The notes under the pieces were generated by a model. The model was not told the DNA's origin. It did no database searches and saw nothing but the letters and a program-made list of their open reading frames with translations. From Amycolatopsis taiwanensis DSM 45107 (GTDB lineage Bacteria; Actinomycetota; Actinomycetes; Mycobacteriales; Pseudonocardiaceae), in the NCBI RefSeq assembly GCF_000519205.1, contig NZ_KI912600.1:91073-155072 (forward strand): 64,000 bases of DNA, written 5' to 3'. Of this stretch, positions 49,811 to 58,993 are shown piece after piece. The translations under genes were made by a program, and so were the position numbers. Within the stretch, counting starts at the first letter, position 1, and every line of letters begins with the position of its first letter.

Positions 49811-50749
49811 TCACGTCGGGTCGCGGTGCTGGTGGAATCGCTCGGCCGCGGTCCGGGTCAGGCGGGTCGCGGCCCTGAACCACGCGGGCTGGTTGCCTTC
49901 CTCGGCGTGTCCCGGGGTCGGCGCCGCGTTGTCCTCGGCGCGCGGGAGCAGGCGATCGGCGACCCCAGCGATCCGCGTGGTGAGGCCGGGTGCCACGCCG
50001 TGCGCGACAGCGGCCAGCTTGGCCATCGGGGTCAGCACCAGCTCGGCGCGCCCGCGCAGTGCCCCGGCGACGATCCGGCGCGCCGCCCGCTCGGCATCCA
50101 TGGACAGCAGCGGCAGGCTGGCCCCGAGCGTGAACCATCGGTATTCCGCCGCGCGGTTCCCGGTGAACAACGCATTGCGTGGAGAACCGGTGCGCATCAG
50201 TCCGGGTACCACCGTGGTCACCGAGATGCCGTACTTGCCCAACTCCACGCGCAGTCCCTCGGAGAAGCCTCGCGCGGCATACTTCGCGGTGGTGTAGGGC
50301 AACAGATGAGGCGCCGGCACCCGCGCACCGATCGACGTGATGGTGACGATCCGGCCTTCGCCCTGGTCACGCATCACCGGTATGGCCGCCAGACTCGTGT
50401 GTACGACTCCCCACAGCATCACGTCCAGAGCCTGGGCGAACTGCTCGGCTCGCATGGTTACCGCCGGACCGACCTGTATCACGCCGGCGTTGTTGACCAG
50501 AACGTCCAGGCGGCCCAACTGTTCGACCGCGGTCGCGACGACGCCCTCGGCCTCCTCTCGCACCGACACGTCGGCGGGCACGGCGACCACGTGCACGCCG
50601 ATCGACTCCAGTTCCTTTCGCGCTCCCTCGAGACCGTCCGCGGACCGTGCGCAGATCACCAGGTCGAAGCCTTTCCGGCCCAGTTCACGCGCCAGCAGCA
50701 GGCCCAACCCGCGGCTCGCTCCGGTGACGACCGCCGCCCTGTCAGCCAT
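49811..50749 (-). CDS. SDR family oxidoreductase
   Basis: 312 aa, longer than a classical SDR because of an about 60-residue C-terminal extension. Motifs: AAVVTGASRGLGLLLARELG, VLVNNAGVIQVGP, catalytic Ser in TITSIGARVPAPHLLPYTTA with Tyr and Lys in YTTAKYAARGFSEGLRVELG. The tail (AERAARRIVAGALRGRAELV, LTPMAKLAAVAHGVAPGLTT) is typical of a subgroup annotated as membrane-associated or lipid SDRs. Stands alone. Substrate unknown. Confidence 0.88.
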   Translation of the reverse strand: MADRAAVVTGASRGLGLLLARELGRKGFDLVICARSADGLEGARKELESIGVHVVAVPADVSVREEAEGVVATAVEQLGRLDVLVNNAGVIQVGPAVTMRAEQFAQALDVMLWGVVHTSLAAIPVMRDQGEGRIVTITSIGARVPAPHLLPYTTAKYAARGFSEGLRVELGKYGISVTTVVPGLMRTGSPRNALFTGNRAAEYRWFTLGASLPLLSMDAERAARRIVAGALRGRAELVLTPMAKLAAVAHGVAPGLTTRIAGVADRLLPRAEDNAAPTPGHAEEGNQPAWFRAATRLTRTAAERFHQHRDPT

Positions 50750-50885
50750 ACCCGTCCTCCTATCGCCTCAACTGCCGAATACCCAGGAGACCGCGCGCCA
50801 CGCGGGAGGTACGGATCCATGTAGCCGGGTACCCGGCGAGAGCGGTCCCCAGCGCCGTCATCCGGAATTCAGGGCTGACGTCGGG

Positions 50886-51614
50886 CTAGAGAACTGAACC
50901 GGGATGCCGGATGGCCTTGATCCACAGGTGCCAGGGCAGCCGATGAGGAGAGCCGTCCGCACGGGTAGCGATCGGTTCACGAACGGCTTCGATCAGAAAG
51001 CCAGTCTCCTCCAATGCGCGGGTGTATGCGCTGAGAGGACGTTGGTAGCCGGTGAACTTCATCGAGATGCCTTGACGCTCAACGAGGTCTTCGGTTCGCC
51101 TGCTCGTGAAGTACGACCCGTCCACCACGAAGGCGAGATCGTCACCTTCTCCAGTCCTGATGCCCGTGTTGGCGGGATGGAGTATCGACAGCACGAGGCG
51201 ACCACCAGGCCTGAGTACCCTGCCTGCTTCACGTACTGCTCCGGGAAGATCATCCACGTCGATCAGGCTGTTGTAAGCGATTGCCAGGTCGAACGAGTCG
51301 TCGGGAAAGGGAAGGTCCGCCGCGTCGGCGACGGTGTATTCACCCTCCGGATGAGCAGCGCTCGCGGCACCGATCAGTGTCGGCGACGCGTCCACCCCGG
51401 TGACACGGTGCCCACGGGCAGCGAGATCCCGCGCGACGCGGCCCTCGCCGCAGCCGAGATCCAATGTGGACCGTCCGGAGTCAGGGACCAGTTCGAAGAA
51501 GGCGGACCGATAACGCCAGTACGAATCAAGCTCGGGTGTTCGCACCCAGGTGATCCAGTTCCTCGCCTGCTCTTCCCACGCCTGACCGGTTGATGTGATC
51601 GCCTTATCACTCAC
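50886..51614 (-). CDS. Class I SAM-dependent methyltransferase
   Basis: 242 aa. SAM-binding motif I is STLDLGCGEGRVARDLAARG, motif II VTGVDASPTLIGAA, then EYTVADAADLPFPDDSFDLA and the LRPGGRLVLSILHP strand. Family Methyltransf_11. Its GTG/ATG start overlaps the end of the cytidine deaminase gene by 8 bp, so the two are co-translated. The methyl acceptor is unknown. Confidence 0.88.
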   Translation of the reverse strand: MSDKAITSTGQAWEEQARNWITWVRTPELDSYWRYRSAFFELVPDSGRSTLDLGCGEGRVARDLAARGHRVTGVDASPTLIGAASAAHPEGEYTVADAADLPFPDDSFDLAIAYNSLIDVDDLPGAVREAGRVLRPGGRLVLSILHPANTGIRTGEGDDLAFVVDGSYFTSRRTEDLVERQGISMKFTGYQRPLSAYTRALEETGFLIEAVREPIATRADGSPHRLPWHLWIKAIRHPGSVL

Positions 51615-52107
51615 GTCCTGAGCGTATCCCGCTACGGCGCCGTTGGTCGAAAGTGCGCATCACCAACGGTGCAGGCCCGCCCCCCGGCCAAGCATTGCCG
51701 TCGGTGAAACTGGTTCCCCAGTAAAATGGGTTGACTTCGCGTAACGTCCGGGCGGTCCAACCGCGGTCCGTGCTGTTATCAGGGACGGCCACCTGGACAC
51801 CAGGCCCCCACAGCGCCAACCGCTCCTGGCAGATTCCACACGGCGCCAGGACACCGATCGTCGTCTCTCCAGGCTCCACGCTCACGCATGCCGACGCCGT
51901 GACCCGTCGGTCGAGGGTGTACGCCTGGCACAACGCGCCCGTTTCGGCGCATAACCCCGCGGCGGCGTTGAGGTTGTCGAGGCTGACGCTGGTAAGGATC
52001 TCGCCGTTGTCGAGGTACACAGCCGCCGCCACCGCTTCCTCCGCCTCCGGCCACCGAGCCCTCAGTTGACCCACCGCTGCATCAATCAGACGCTGATCAA
52101 GGTCCAT
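51607..52107 (-). CDS. Cytidine deaminase family protein
   Basis: 166 aa. Zinc site: CAETGAL (C53, catalytic E55) and PCGICQE (C90, C93), the all-cysteine ligand set of tetrameric cytidine and blasticidin-S deaminases. The long C-terminus REVNPFYWGTSFTDGNAWPG is beyond the usual core of about 130 residues. It might act on nucleosides or on an aminonucleoside antibiotic; with the overlapping methyltransferase it could be a small resistance or modification pair. Confidence 0.83.
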   Translation of the reverse strand: MDLDQRLIDAAVGQLRARWPEAEEAVAAAVYLDNGEILTSVSLDNLNAAAGLCAETGALCQAYTLDRRVTASACVSVEPGETTIGVLAPCGICQERLALWGPGVQVAVPDNSTDRGWTARTLREVNPFYWGTSFTDGNAWPGGGPAPLVMRTFDQRRRSGIRSGRE

Positions 52108-52207
52108 CCAGGCAGGCTCTCACCAAACGCTTGCCCATTCAACGCGAACCGACCTCGCAGGCTGTGTGCTCGCGGATCGCTGATCGCTACGTGGCTTGGA
52201 TGGTGGC

Positions 52208-53459
52208 TCAGAATGGCTGCTCCTGGTTGTCTTCGTTGCTCGAGTTGTCCTTTGTGGACTCGTTGGAATTTTCGACCGTGGGTTTGAAGATCGGATCCGG
52301 CCGGGTGGTGTGGGCGCGTCCGGCCGGGGTCATCACTGTCAGCTTGCCTGCCTCCCCGTCGAGGTGGAAACTCCATCCGGGTGCATCCTTCAGGGCATGG
52401 TGATTTCTGCACAAGCAGATGAGATTGTCGTGGGCGGTGCGGCCGTTCTTGCCGCGCCGGAAGTCGCGGTGGTGGTCGACATCGGACCGTTGTGCGGGTC
52501 GGCGGCACCCGGGAACTCGACATTCTCGGTCGCGGACGCGGACGAATTCGTCGAGGGCGGCGGGTGGCCGGTAGCGGGTACGGCCAACATCCAGGACGGC
52601 GCCGGAGACCGGGTCGCACGTAACCTTGCGCCACACGCTGTTCCGGTCGCGCATAATCTCGCAGGCGATCTCGCCCGGGATAGGGCCGTGTCCTTCGAGT
52701 TCGCATCCTTTGCTGGTGATGCCCAGTGCCGCGTCGATCGGAACGTGGATGTAAACCTGGGCGACGACCCTGGGTAGTCCTTCGTGCTTGCCCAATGCCA
52801 GATCTGTCAGTACATCAGCGCGGATTTGATCAAGCGTGCGGTTTTCGTCCTTCGTCTTCAGCTTGTGGGCGATGCCGTCGACTTTGGCGTAGATGGCGCT
52901 GGCGATTTCGGCCGGGAGGTACGCAAAGAGGGATGCCATTCCGTCCTCGGCATGGATCAGCTCGACCCGTCGATCCTTTCGACGCTTCTTCGCCCGCTCC
53001 GCATACCCATCAGGATCGACGGCGCACACAGCATCCCGCGCGATCCTCCGCACCCTCTCGGAGTCTTTGCCTGCCACCCGTCCGGCGATCCGTTCGTCCA
53101 CCTCGCGGGCCTGCTCATCCGACAACAATGCCGTCACCTCACACACTTTGGTCGCGGTGCGCAGGTCGATCTCGCCGTTCTCCATGGCGGACAACAGCTT
53201 TTGGCAGCCGGGTGGTCAACTCCGCTGCCGCACTGACCAAACCCGCCGCGGCCTGTCTGCTTACGCAGAGTTCGAGTGCGATTTCGTCGGCCGCCCATCT
53301 TGTCTGACCTCGGATCTTGCAGAGTCGGGCAATGGTACGTACCTGGATGGCTTGGGCGCGGCAGATCGCTTCCCGGGCCACGGCCATGGTCTCGACCGAG
53401 GCGTGGTCGGACATGCGGGCGATATCCTCGCCGCACAGCGAGAACAAGTTATACAACAC
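52208..53459 (-). pseudogene. DUF222/HNH endonuclease (13E12-type) gene, frameshifted
   Basis: The N-terminal DUF222 part is read from 53459 (MLYNLFSLCGEDIARMSDHA, AVSRQAAAGLV-like LCVSRQAAAGLVSAAAELTT). The rest is read in another frame from about 53200 to 52208: LSAMENGEIDLRTATKVCEV, then the HNH domain CRVPGCRRPAQRSDVDHHRD and NLICLCRNHHALKDAPGWSF. Removing one base in the AAAGCTG run near 53198-53204 would restore RLPK-LLSAMENGE. HNH residues are intact. These genes are multi-copy in actinobacteria and behave like mobile or selfish elements. Confidence 0.75.
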
Positions 53460-53690
53460 GGGGGAATCCTTTACTCGAAGACGGAATACGTCGATTCTAT
53501 CGATCAGGTGAGCGACTATCCATCGAACACAACATGAAAAATCGCCGCCCGGGTCGCCGGAAGACCTACGGCACCCAATGTTTTCGCCTCAGCGAAAACA
53601 CCGCGTCCTGTCATGGAGGTCCTCGTAGCCTCGCGAGATGCCGTTCCGAACGCCTGCGGGGCAGGGCCGAGTTCGACGAAAGGAAGCATC

Positions 53691-53889
53691 ATGTCCAGTC
53701 CAACACCCGGCCAGCACGGCGGGAAGGTCGCCGGGCCGCTCGATCGTGCTCGTGCTGTCTGCCGTGTTCGTAGTCGCAGTGGCTGTCACCGTCGTCGTGC
53801 TGGTCCGCCGAGCCGGGCGGCGACTGAAGCGACAGGGGCGGCCGTGTGGCCACTGCCGCGCGGCTAGTTCGGCCAACTCCTGGCCGTGA
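53691..53889 (+). pseudogene. Small single-span membrane protein, frame broken
   Basis: ATG at 53691 after AAAGGAAG starts MSSPTPGQHGGKVAGPL, but the hydrophobic helix RSIVLVLSAVFVVAVAVTVV lies in another frame starting about 53740, followed by VLVRRAGRRLKRQG and HCRAASSANSWP. A one-base change near 53740 would join them. The remaining stretches 53460-53690 and 53890-54000 hold no recognised gene. Confidence 0.35.
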
Positions 53890-54000
53890 ACGCGTTCCTG
53901 CGCGGCCGCAAGGTCTGCGCGGACCTATCCACCGTCTGGCCCGGCATCACGTTGTTCAGCTACCGTCGGGCACGCGGCTGGCCAGGTCCCGCCCGTCGCG

Positions 54001-54753
54001 TCACGGATTACGCGGATCGGTAACCCGATAGCCGTCCCGCAGCGGGCCGCCCACGTCGTCGAGCACCTCACGAGCCATTGCGGCAAGCCGCGCGGGCACG
54101 CGGAGGGCGTGGGCCAGGCGATCGGCCAGATCCGGGTCGTGGTCGCGCAGTTCGCGCAGCAGCCATTTCCCGGTGCCCTGCCAGTGCCGCCCGGAAAGCA
54201 GGGCCAGTTGGGCGGTCTTGGTCAGGACCCGACAGGCGATGAAGGCGATCTCGGCCGGGTCCTCGGCACCGGTCAGGTCGTCGAGCAGATCGGTGAGCTC
54301 GTAACGGTGGGCCGCCAGTTCGGCCGGGCTCGCGGCGGCCGGACCTTCGGCCAACCGACGGCGCATTTCGGCTTGCAGGCGTTCGCCCAGCGCGCCGCGG
54401 TCACTCACGATCGTTCCTTCGGCGATCAGCCGAGGAATCCCCGGCCAGCGGCGGGCCAAGTTGTCTTCGCAGTAGGCGGCCAGCGTTTGCTCGTCGTGCA
54501 CCAGTACTTCCACCGGCCATCCCGCCCAGGTCAACGAGTGGCGATAGGGGCTCTCCCGGGGCCTGGTCACCACGACCATGTCCAAATCGGACGCCGGGGT
54601 ACGTCGTTCGGTGAGCACGCTACCGCCCACGATCACGGTGAGAGCATCGGGAAAGGAGTGGTGGGCGAATCCGCGAGCGGCAGCGACAGGCTCCGTCTGT
54701 ACCACGTCCACCTCGAAAGCTCGTGCCGGTCTCTCGCTGACCAATCTTGTCAC
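54001..54753 (-). CDS. Nucleotidyltransferase-fold protein
   Basis: 250 aa. The NTase signature is VIVGGSVLTERRTPASDLDM with GGS and DxD (metal-binding aspartates), followed by WAGWPVEVLVHDEQTLAAYC carrying the third acidic strand. The C-terminal half is helical (AELAAHRYELTDLLDDLTGA, RHWQGTGKWLLRELRDHDPD), like aminoglycoside adenylyltransferases and related MNT proteins. No partner HEPN gene is adjacent. Antibiotic modification or nucleotide transfer to a protein are both possible. Confidence 0.78.
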   Translation of the reverse strand: MTRLVSERPARAFEVDVVQTEPVAAARGFAHHSFPDALTVIVGGSVLTERRTPASDLDMVVVTRPRESPYRHSLTWAGWPVEVLVHDEQTLAAYCEDNLARRWPGIPRLIAEGTIVSDRGALGERLQAEMRRRLAEGPAAASPAELAAHRYELTDLLDDLTGAEDPAEIAFIACRVLTKTAQLALLSGRHWQGTGKWLLRELRDHDPDLADRLAHALRVPARLAAMAREVLDDVGGPLRDGYRVTDPRNP

Positions 54754-54924
54754 AGCTCGAAGGTCTGAAACACCGGCCGTTGTAGAGACCCTGCGGGTAG
54801 ATTTCCGCGATCAACCGCAACTGCTCGAAGCACGCAGACGTCGCCGGGTTCCTTCTCGCGCAAGGAATCGCCGGCTCCGCATCCATCGTCAACAGTCCAA
54901 CCTTGCCGGTCCGAGCGCCGCGAG

Positions 54925-54965
54925 CTAAGTTGGTCATGTGGCTAACTTAGTCGATCGACCAACTT
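54925..54965. promoter_or_regulatory. Operator spanning the TetR start
   Basis: CTAAGTT (54925-54931) / AACTTAG (54943-54949) and AAGTTGGTC (54927-54935) / GACCAACTT (54957-54965) are overlapping inverted repeats on both sides of the GTG start at 54938. Autoregulation is likely. Confidence 0.55.
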
Positions 54966-55564
54966 CGCCGCGAGGGCGGCAACGCCGGGAGCAACTGGAG
55001 GAGGCGGGGGTCGCGTTGCTCGCGGAGGGTGGCTGGCCGGCGGTGACCACCCGGGCGGTGGCCGAGCGTGCGGACGCCAATGTGGGATTGATCCACTACC
55101 ACTTCGGCGGGTTGCCCGGCCTGCACGCGGCCATTGCCCGACGGGCCGGCGACGAGGTGATCGGCCCGGTCGTCGAGGCGTTGCTCGCCGCCCCCGACGC
55201 GAAGGATGCTCTGGCGACGCTTCGTCGCCTGCTGCCGGCCACCACGGGTGATGACCGGGTGCTGCGGCTGGCGGTGGAGCTGATGGCCGGCGCCGGGCGG
55301 GATCCGGCGCTGGGTCAGGCGCTGCGCGATGGGCTGCGGGAAGCGCGCGGCCGGCTCGCTGGGCGGCTGGGTGAGCTGTACCCACGTTGGCCGCCCGCGC
55401 GGTGCACCGGCGCGGCGACGGTGATCACGGCGTTGGTGGACGGACTGATGCTGCACTATCTGCTCGACGGCGAGCTGCCCGCCGAACAAGCATTGGCCAC
55501 CCTGGGCGAGCTGATCGGCTTCGGCGACACCGCCAGCATCCTCGCCCCACCCAACGGAGGCTGA
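54938..55564 (+). CDS. TetR family transcriptional regulator
   Basis: GTG at 54938 gives 208 aa starting VANLVDRPTSPRGRQRREQL. HTH: VALLAEGGWPAVTTRAVAER and ADANVGLIHYHFGGLPGLHA. The C-terminus is a compact helical ligand domain. It is followed 54 bp later by the NmrA-like reductase gene on the same strand, so the two probably form one autoregulated unit. Confidence 0.87.
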   Translation: MANLVDRPTSPRGRQRREQLEEAGVALLAEGGWPAVTTRAVAERADANVGLIHYHFGGLPGLHAAIARRAGDEVIGPVVEALLAAPDAKDALATLRRLLPATTGDDRVLRLAVELMAGAGRDPALGQALRDGLREARGRLAGRLGELYPRWPPARCTGAATVITALVDGLMLHYLLDGELPAEQALATLGELIGFGDTASILAPPNGG

Positions 55565-55618
55565 ACCGACGGCGGCGCGCCGCCGCCATGTCACCAGCAG
55601 GAAGGAAGATGATCCCCG

Positions 55619-56515
55619 ATGAAGGTTCTGGTCGCCGGATCGACCGGCTACCTCGGCCGGCACGTCGTCCGTGAGCTACACGCACGCGGACACCGGGTCC
55701 GCGCGCTGGCCCGAACGCCCGACAAGCTGGCCCCGCTGCGGGACGCGGTGGACGAGATCCACGTCGCCGACGCGACCGACCCGGACGCGCTGGACGGCTG
55801 CTGCGAAGGCGTCGATGCCGTGTTCAGTTCCGTCGGCCTGATGGGCAAATCCGGCAAACTCACCTGCTGGGACGTCGACTACGCCGCCAACCGCAATCTG
55901 CTGGACCAGGCCGGGCGCGCGGGTGTGGAGAAGTTCGTCTACACCTCCGTCCTCCGCGCGCCCGGGCTGGAAAGGACCCAGCTCGTCCGCGCCAAGCGCG
56001 CGTTCGAAGACGAACTGAAGCGATCCGGGATGCCGCACACCATCCTGTACCCCAACGGCTTCTTCTCCGACATGAATGAATTTCTCGACATGGCGCGCAG
56101 GGGCCGGGCCTACGTGTTCGGCACCGGAGGCCTTCGGATCAACCCGATCGACGGGGCCGACGTCGCCGACGCGGCCGCCAACGCCCTCGTCCACGATGCC
56201 GACGCCATCGACCTCGGCGGACCGGACATCCTCACCCACGAGCAGATCGCGCGGGAAGCCTTCCGCGCTCTCGGCACCCGGCCGCGGATTACCCACCTTC
56301 CGCTCTGGACCATCAAGACCGCTTTGTTCCTGCTGCGCCGGCTTACTCCGCTACGGACACATCAGCTCGCAGAATTTCCGCTCACCGTTCTTACCCAGGA
56401 CGTCCTCGCTCCCACCATCGGTCACCGCCGCCTCGCCGACCACTTCACCGAGCGGGTGATTCCACGTGGTGGCGATGGCATTGCAAGGTGGCGAAACGAT
56501 CGGGCGAAGAACTGA
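55619..56515 (+). CDS. NmrA-like / atypical SDR NAD(P)-binding protein
   Basis: 298 aa. The dinucleotide motif is MKVLVAGSTGYLGRHVVREL, with ARTPDKLAPL after strand 2, EGVDAVFSSVGLMGKSGKLT, and VEKFVYTSVLRAPGL. Lacks the YxxxK of classical SDRs in the usual place, as in SDR_a5/NmrA proteins. The C-terminal third (DILTHEQIAREAFRALGTRP, TALFLLRRLTPLRTHQLAEF) resembles quinone or flavin-dependent DoxX-linked reductases. Target of the upstream TetR by context. Confidence 0.84.
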   Translation: MKVLVAGSTGYLGRHVVRELHARGHRVRALARTPDKLAPLRDAVDEIHVADATDPDALDGCCEGVDAVFSSVGLMGKSGKLTCWDVDYAANRNLLDQAGRAGVEKFVYTSVLRAPGLERTQLVRAKRAFEDELKRSGMPHTILYPNGFFSDMNEFLDMARRGRAYVFGTGGLRINPIDGADVADAAANALVHDADAIDLGGPDILTHEQIAREAFRALGTRPRITHLPLWTIKTALFLLRRLTPLRTHQLAEFPLTVLTQDVLAPTIGHRRLADHFTERVIPRGGDGIARWRNDRAKN

Positions 56516-56650
56516 CCACAGAGGACGACGGTGCCGCCGAGACAACCGGTTCCGGTGGGCTGATCCCCGCTCGTTGCCGAGCCCCTCTCCGTGTTTCGCC
56601 TGCGCGACGGCGTTCAAGAGGCGACGGCGCGTAATTAACGCACGCAGCGG

Positions 56651-58855
56651 CTAACCGGCCAGTTCGACGGCCGCCTTTTCGATGTCGTTCTCCGACAGCA
56701 GCACGTGGTTCGCCGCGCTGCCCAGTGGGATGAAGCTGTTCACGCTGGTCACCCGGCGAACCGGGCCGGTGAATCCGCCGTCGGCCAGCGCGGTCACCAC
56801 CGCTTCGGACACGCCGCCGTCGGTGCGGGTCTCGTCGGCGACCAGAACGCGCCCGGTTGCCGACGCCTCGCGCAACAGGTCCTCGACCGGCAGCGGTGCG
56901 AGCCATCGCAGGTCCAGCACTCGCGCGCCGATTCCGCGTTCGGCGAGCCGGCTCGCGACACGCAGGCTCATCGGCACGCCGTTGGCGAACGTGACGATCG
57001 TCAGGTCGGTGCCGTCGCCGTGCGTGCGCGCGCGGCCGACCGGCACGTGCGTCGCACCCCACCGCTCGGGTTCGGGGTAGCGCCCGAGCCAGCCGTTGTC
57101 GCCGGGCGTGTGCAGATCCCGTGTGTGGTAAAGCGCGATCGGCTCCAGGAACACGCACACGCTTCCGTTTGCGCGCGCCGCCGCGGCGCACGTGCGCAGC
57201 ATCGCCGCCGCGTCGTCGGGCCGGGACGGTGACGCGATCACCAGGCCGGGGATGTCGCGCAGCGCGGCCACGCTGTTGTCGTTGTGGAAGTGCCCGCCGA
57301 ATCCCTTCTGGTAGGCGTAACCGGCGATGCGCACCACCATCGGGTTGCGGTACTGACCGTTGGCGAAGAACCGTAGCGTCGCGGCCTCACCGCGGAGCTG
57401 GTCGGCCGCGTTGTGCAGGTAGGCGAGATACTGGATCTCGGGGATGGGCAGGAATCCGCACAGTGCCGTGCCGAGCGCGGTGCCCAGCACGCTCTGCTCG
57501 TCCAGCAGCGTGTCGAAAACCCGTGCGGCACCGAACTTCTTGCGCAGCCCGCGGGTCACGCCATATACGCCGCCCTTCACGGCGACGTCTTCGCCGAACA
57601 CCAGCGCGCCCTTGTCACGCGCCAGCACGTCGGCCAGTGCCCGGTTCACCGCCTGTGCGAACGTCAGGCCTTCCTCTTGTTCGGGCAGGCGATCGAATGC
57701 CCGCGCCCGCGCGTCGGTACCGGCCGCTTCGGCAGCCTTCGCGGCGACCCGGCTGGGGTCCGGCTGCGCCAGGGGAGCGGTCACCTCGGCCGCCGATGCC
57801 AGGCGCGGCCCGAGCACGGCCTCCCTGGCGATCGCGGCGACCTCCGCGCGTTTGTGCTCATATCGCCCGATTACCTCGTTCGGGGACAGGATTCCTTGTG
57901 TGACAAGGAGTTTCGCGGTGCACAGCACCGGGTCGCGGGCGTGGTCGGCCGCGATGTCGGCGGCACCCCGGTAGGCCGACTCCACATCGGACCCGGCGTG
58001 ACCCATCAGCCGCACCGTGCGCAGCCGCAGGAACGCCGGTGCGCGGTTGGCACGCACCCACGCGGCGGCCTCGGCCGACACGGCGAGCGCGGCCGGCAGA
58101 TCGGTGCCGTCCACATCGAACCACCGCAGTCCGGGCCGGTGCGCGTAGGCGTGCTTGATCCAGCCGCGCGGGGTGCGCACGCTGATGCCGATTCCGTTGT
58201 CCTCACATACGAACAGCAGCGGCATCGGCAGGCCCTGGTAGGCGCAGTGGACGGCCGAATTGATCGCGCCGGTGGCCGTCGAGTGGTTGGCCGAGGCGTC
58301 GCCGAAACTGCACACCACCACGGCGTCGGCCGGCCAGGGCCCGGACACGTTCAGTTTCTTCGCGCGCTCGATGCCGAAGGCCACCCCGACCGCGCGCGGC
58401 AGGTGCGAGGCGATCGTCGAGGTCTGTGGGATCACGCCGAGCGCCGCATTGCCGAAAACCTTGTGCCTGCCACCGGAAATCGGCTCGTGTACCGACGCCG
58501 TGACGCCGAGCAGCACGTCGCGCAGCGGCTGCTGGCCGGGCACCTGCCGGGCGCGCTCGAGGTAGAAGCCGCCGGACCGGTAGTGCAGCAGCGCGGGATC
58601 GGTCGGGCGCAGTGCCGCCGCGACCGCCACGTTGCCCTCGTGCCCGGACGAGCCGATGCTGTAGAAGCCCTGGCCCGCCTTGCCGAGTTCGCGGGCGGCG
58701 AGGTCGAGATGCCGGCTGCCGAGCTGTGCGTCGAACAGCTCCAGCAGGCGCGCGCCGGTCAGCCCGGGCGCCACCTCGGCGGCCGGGTCCGCGGGCGGTA
58801 CGGCCGGAAAAGACTGCACAGTGGACAGAAAGTTCTCGTCGATCGCTTCCGTCAT
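56651..58855 (-). CDS. Thiamine-diphosphate 2-oxoacid dehydrogenase E1, fused alpha-beta
   Basis: 734 aa. Residues 1-370 are the alpha subunit with ThDP motif VVCSFGDASANHSTATGAIN and GIGISVRTPRGWIKHAYAHR. After a linker, residues 395-734 are the beta subunit (EGLTFAQAVNRALADVLARD, FGEDVAVKGGVYGVTRGLRK, RVFDTLLDEQSVLGTALGTA, VLVADETRTDGGVSEAVVTA). Branched-chain or acetoin-type E1 enzymes are the relatives; in most bacteria the two parts are separate genes. No E2 or E3 gene is in the window. Divergent LysR gene is 138 bp away. Confidence 0.9.
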   Translation of the reverse strand: MTEAIDENFLSTVQSFPAVPPADPAAEVAPGLTGARLLELFDAQLGSRHLDLAARELGKAGQGFYSIGSSGHEGNVAVAAALRPTDPALLHYRSGGFYLERARQVPGQQPLRDVLLGVTASVHEPISGGRHKVFGNAALGVIPQTSTIASHLPRAVGVAFGIERAKKLNVSGPWPADAVVVCSFGDASANHSTATGAINSAVHCAYQGLPMPLLFVCEDNGIGISVRTPRGWIKHAYAHRPGLRWFDVDGTDLPAALAVSAEAAAWVRANRAPAFLRLRTVRLMGHAGSDVESAYRGAADIAADHARDPVLCTAKLLVTQGILSPNEVIGRYEHKRAEVAAIAREAVLGPRLASAAEVTAPLAQPDPSRVAAKAAEAAGTDARARAFDRLPEQEEGLTFAQAVNRALADVLARDKGALVFGEDVAVKGGVYGVTRGLRKKFGAARVFDTLLDEQSVLGTALGTALCGFLPIPEIQYLAYLHNAADQLRGEAATLRFFANGQYRNPMVVRIAGYAYQKGFGGHFHNDNSVAALRDIPGLVIASPSRPDDAAAMLRTCAAAARANGSVCVFLEPIALYHTRDLHTPGDNGWLGRYPEPERWGATHVPVGRARTHGDGTDLTIVTFANGVPMSLRVASRLAERGIGARVLDLRWLAPLPVEDLLREASATGRVLVADETRTDGGVSEAVVTALADGGFTGPVRRVTSVNSFIPLGSAANHVLLSENDIEKAAVELAG

Positions 58856-58993
58856 CGCCAGCCTTCTCGTCGCGGTCCGGGCCGTCCCCGTGCCTGTCCA
58901 CGCTGGTGTCTGGAGCGCGGCGGGTCAAGATGCCGCCGGGTCACAGATGCTCGCCGCAGGGCAAGCAAGTCTTACGCTTGTTAGATTGAGGCT

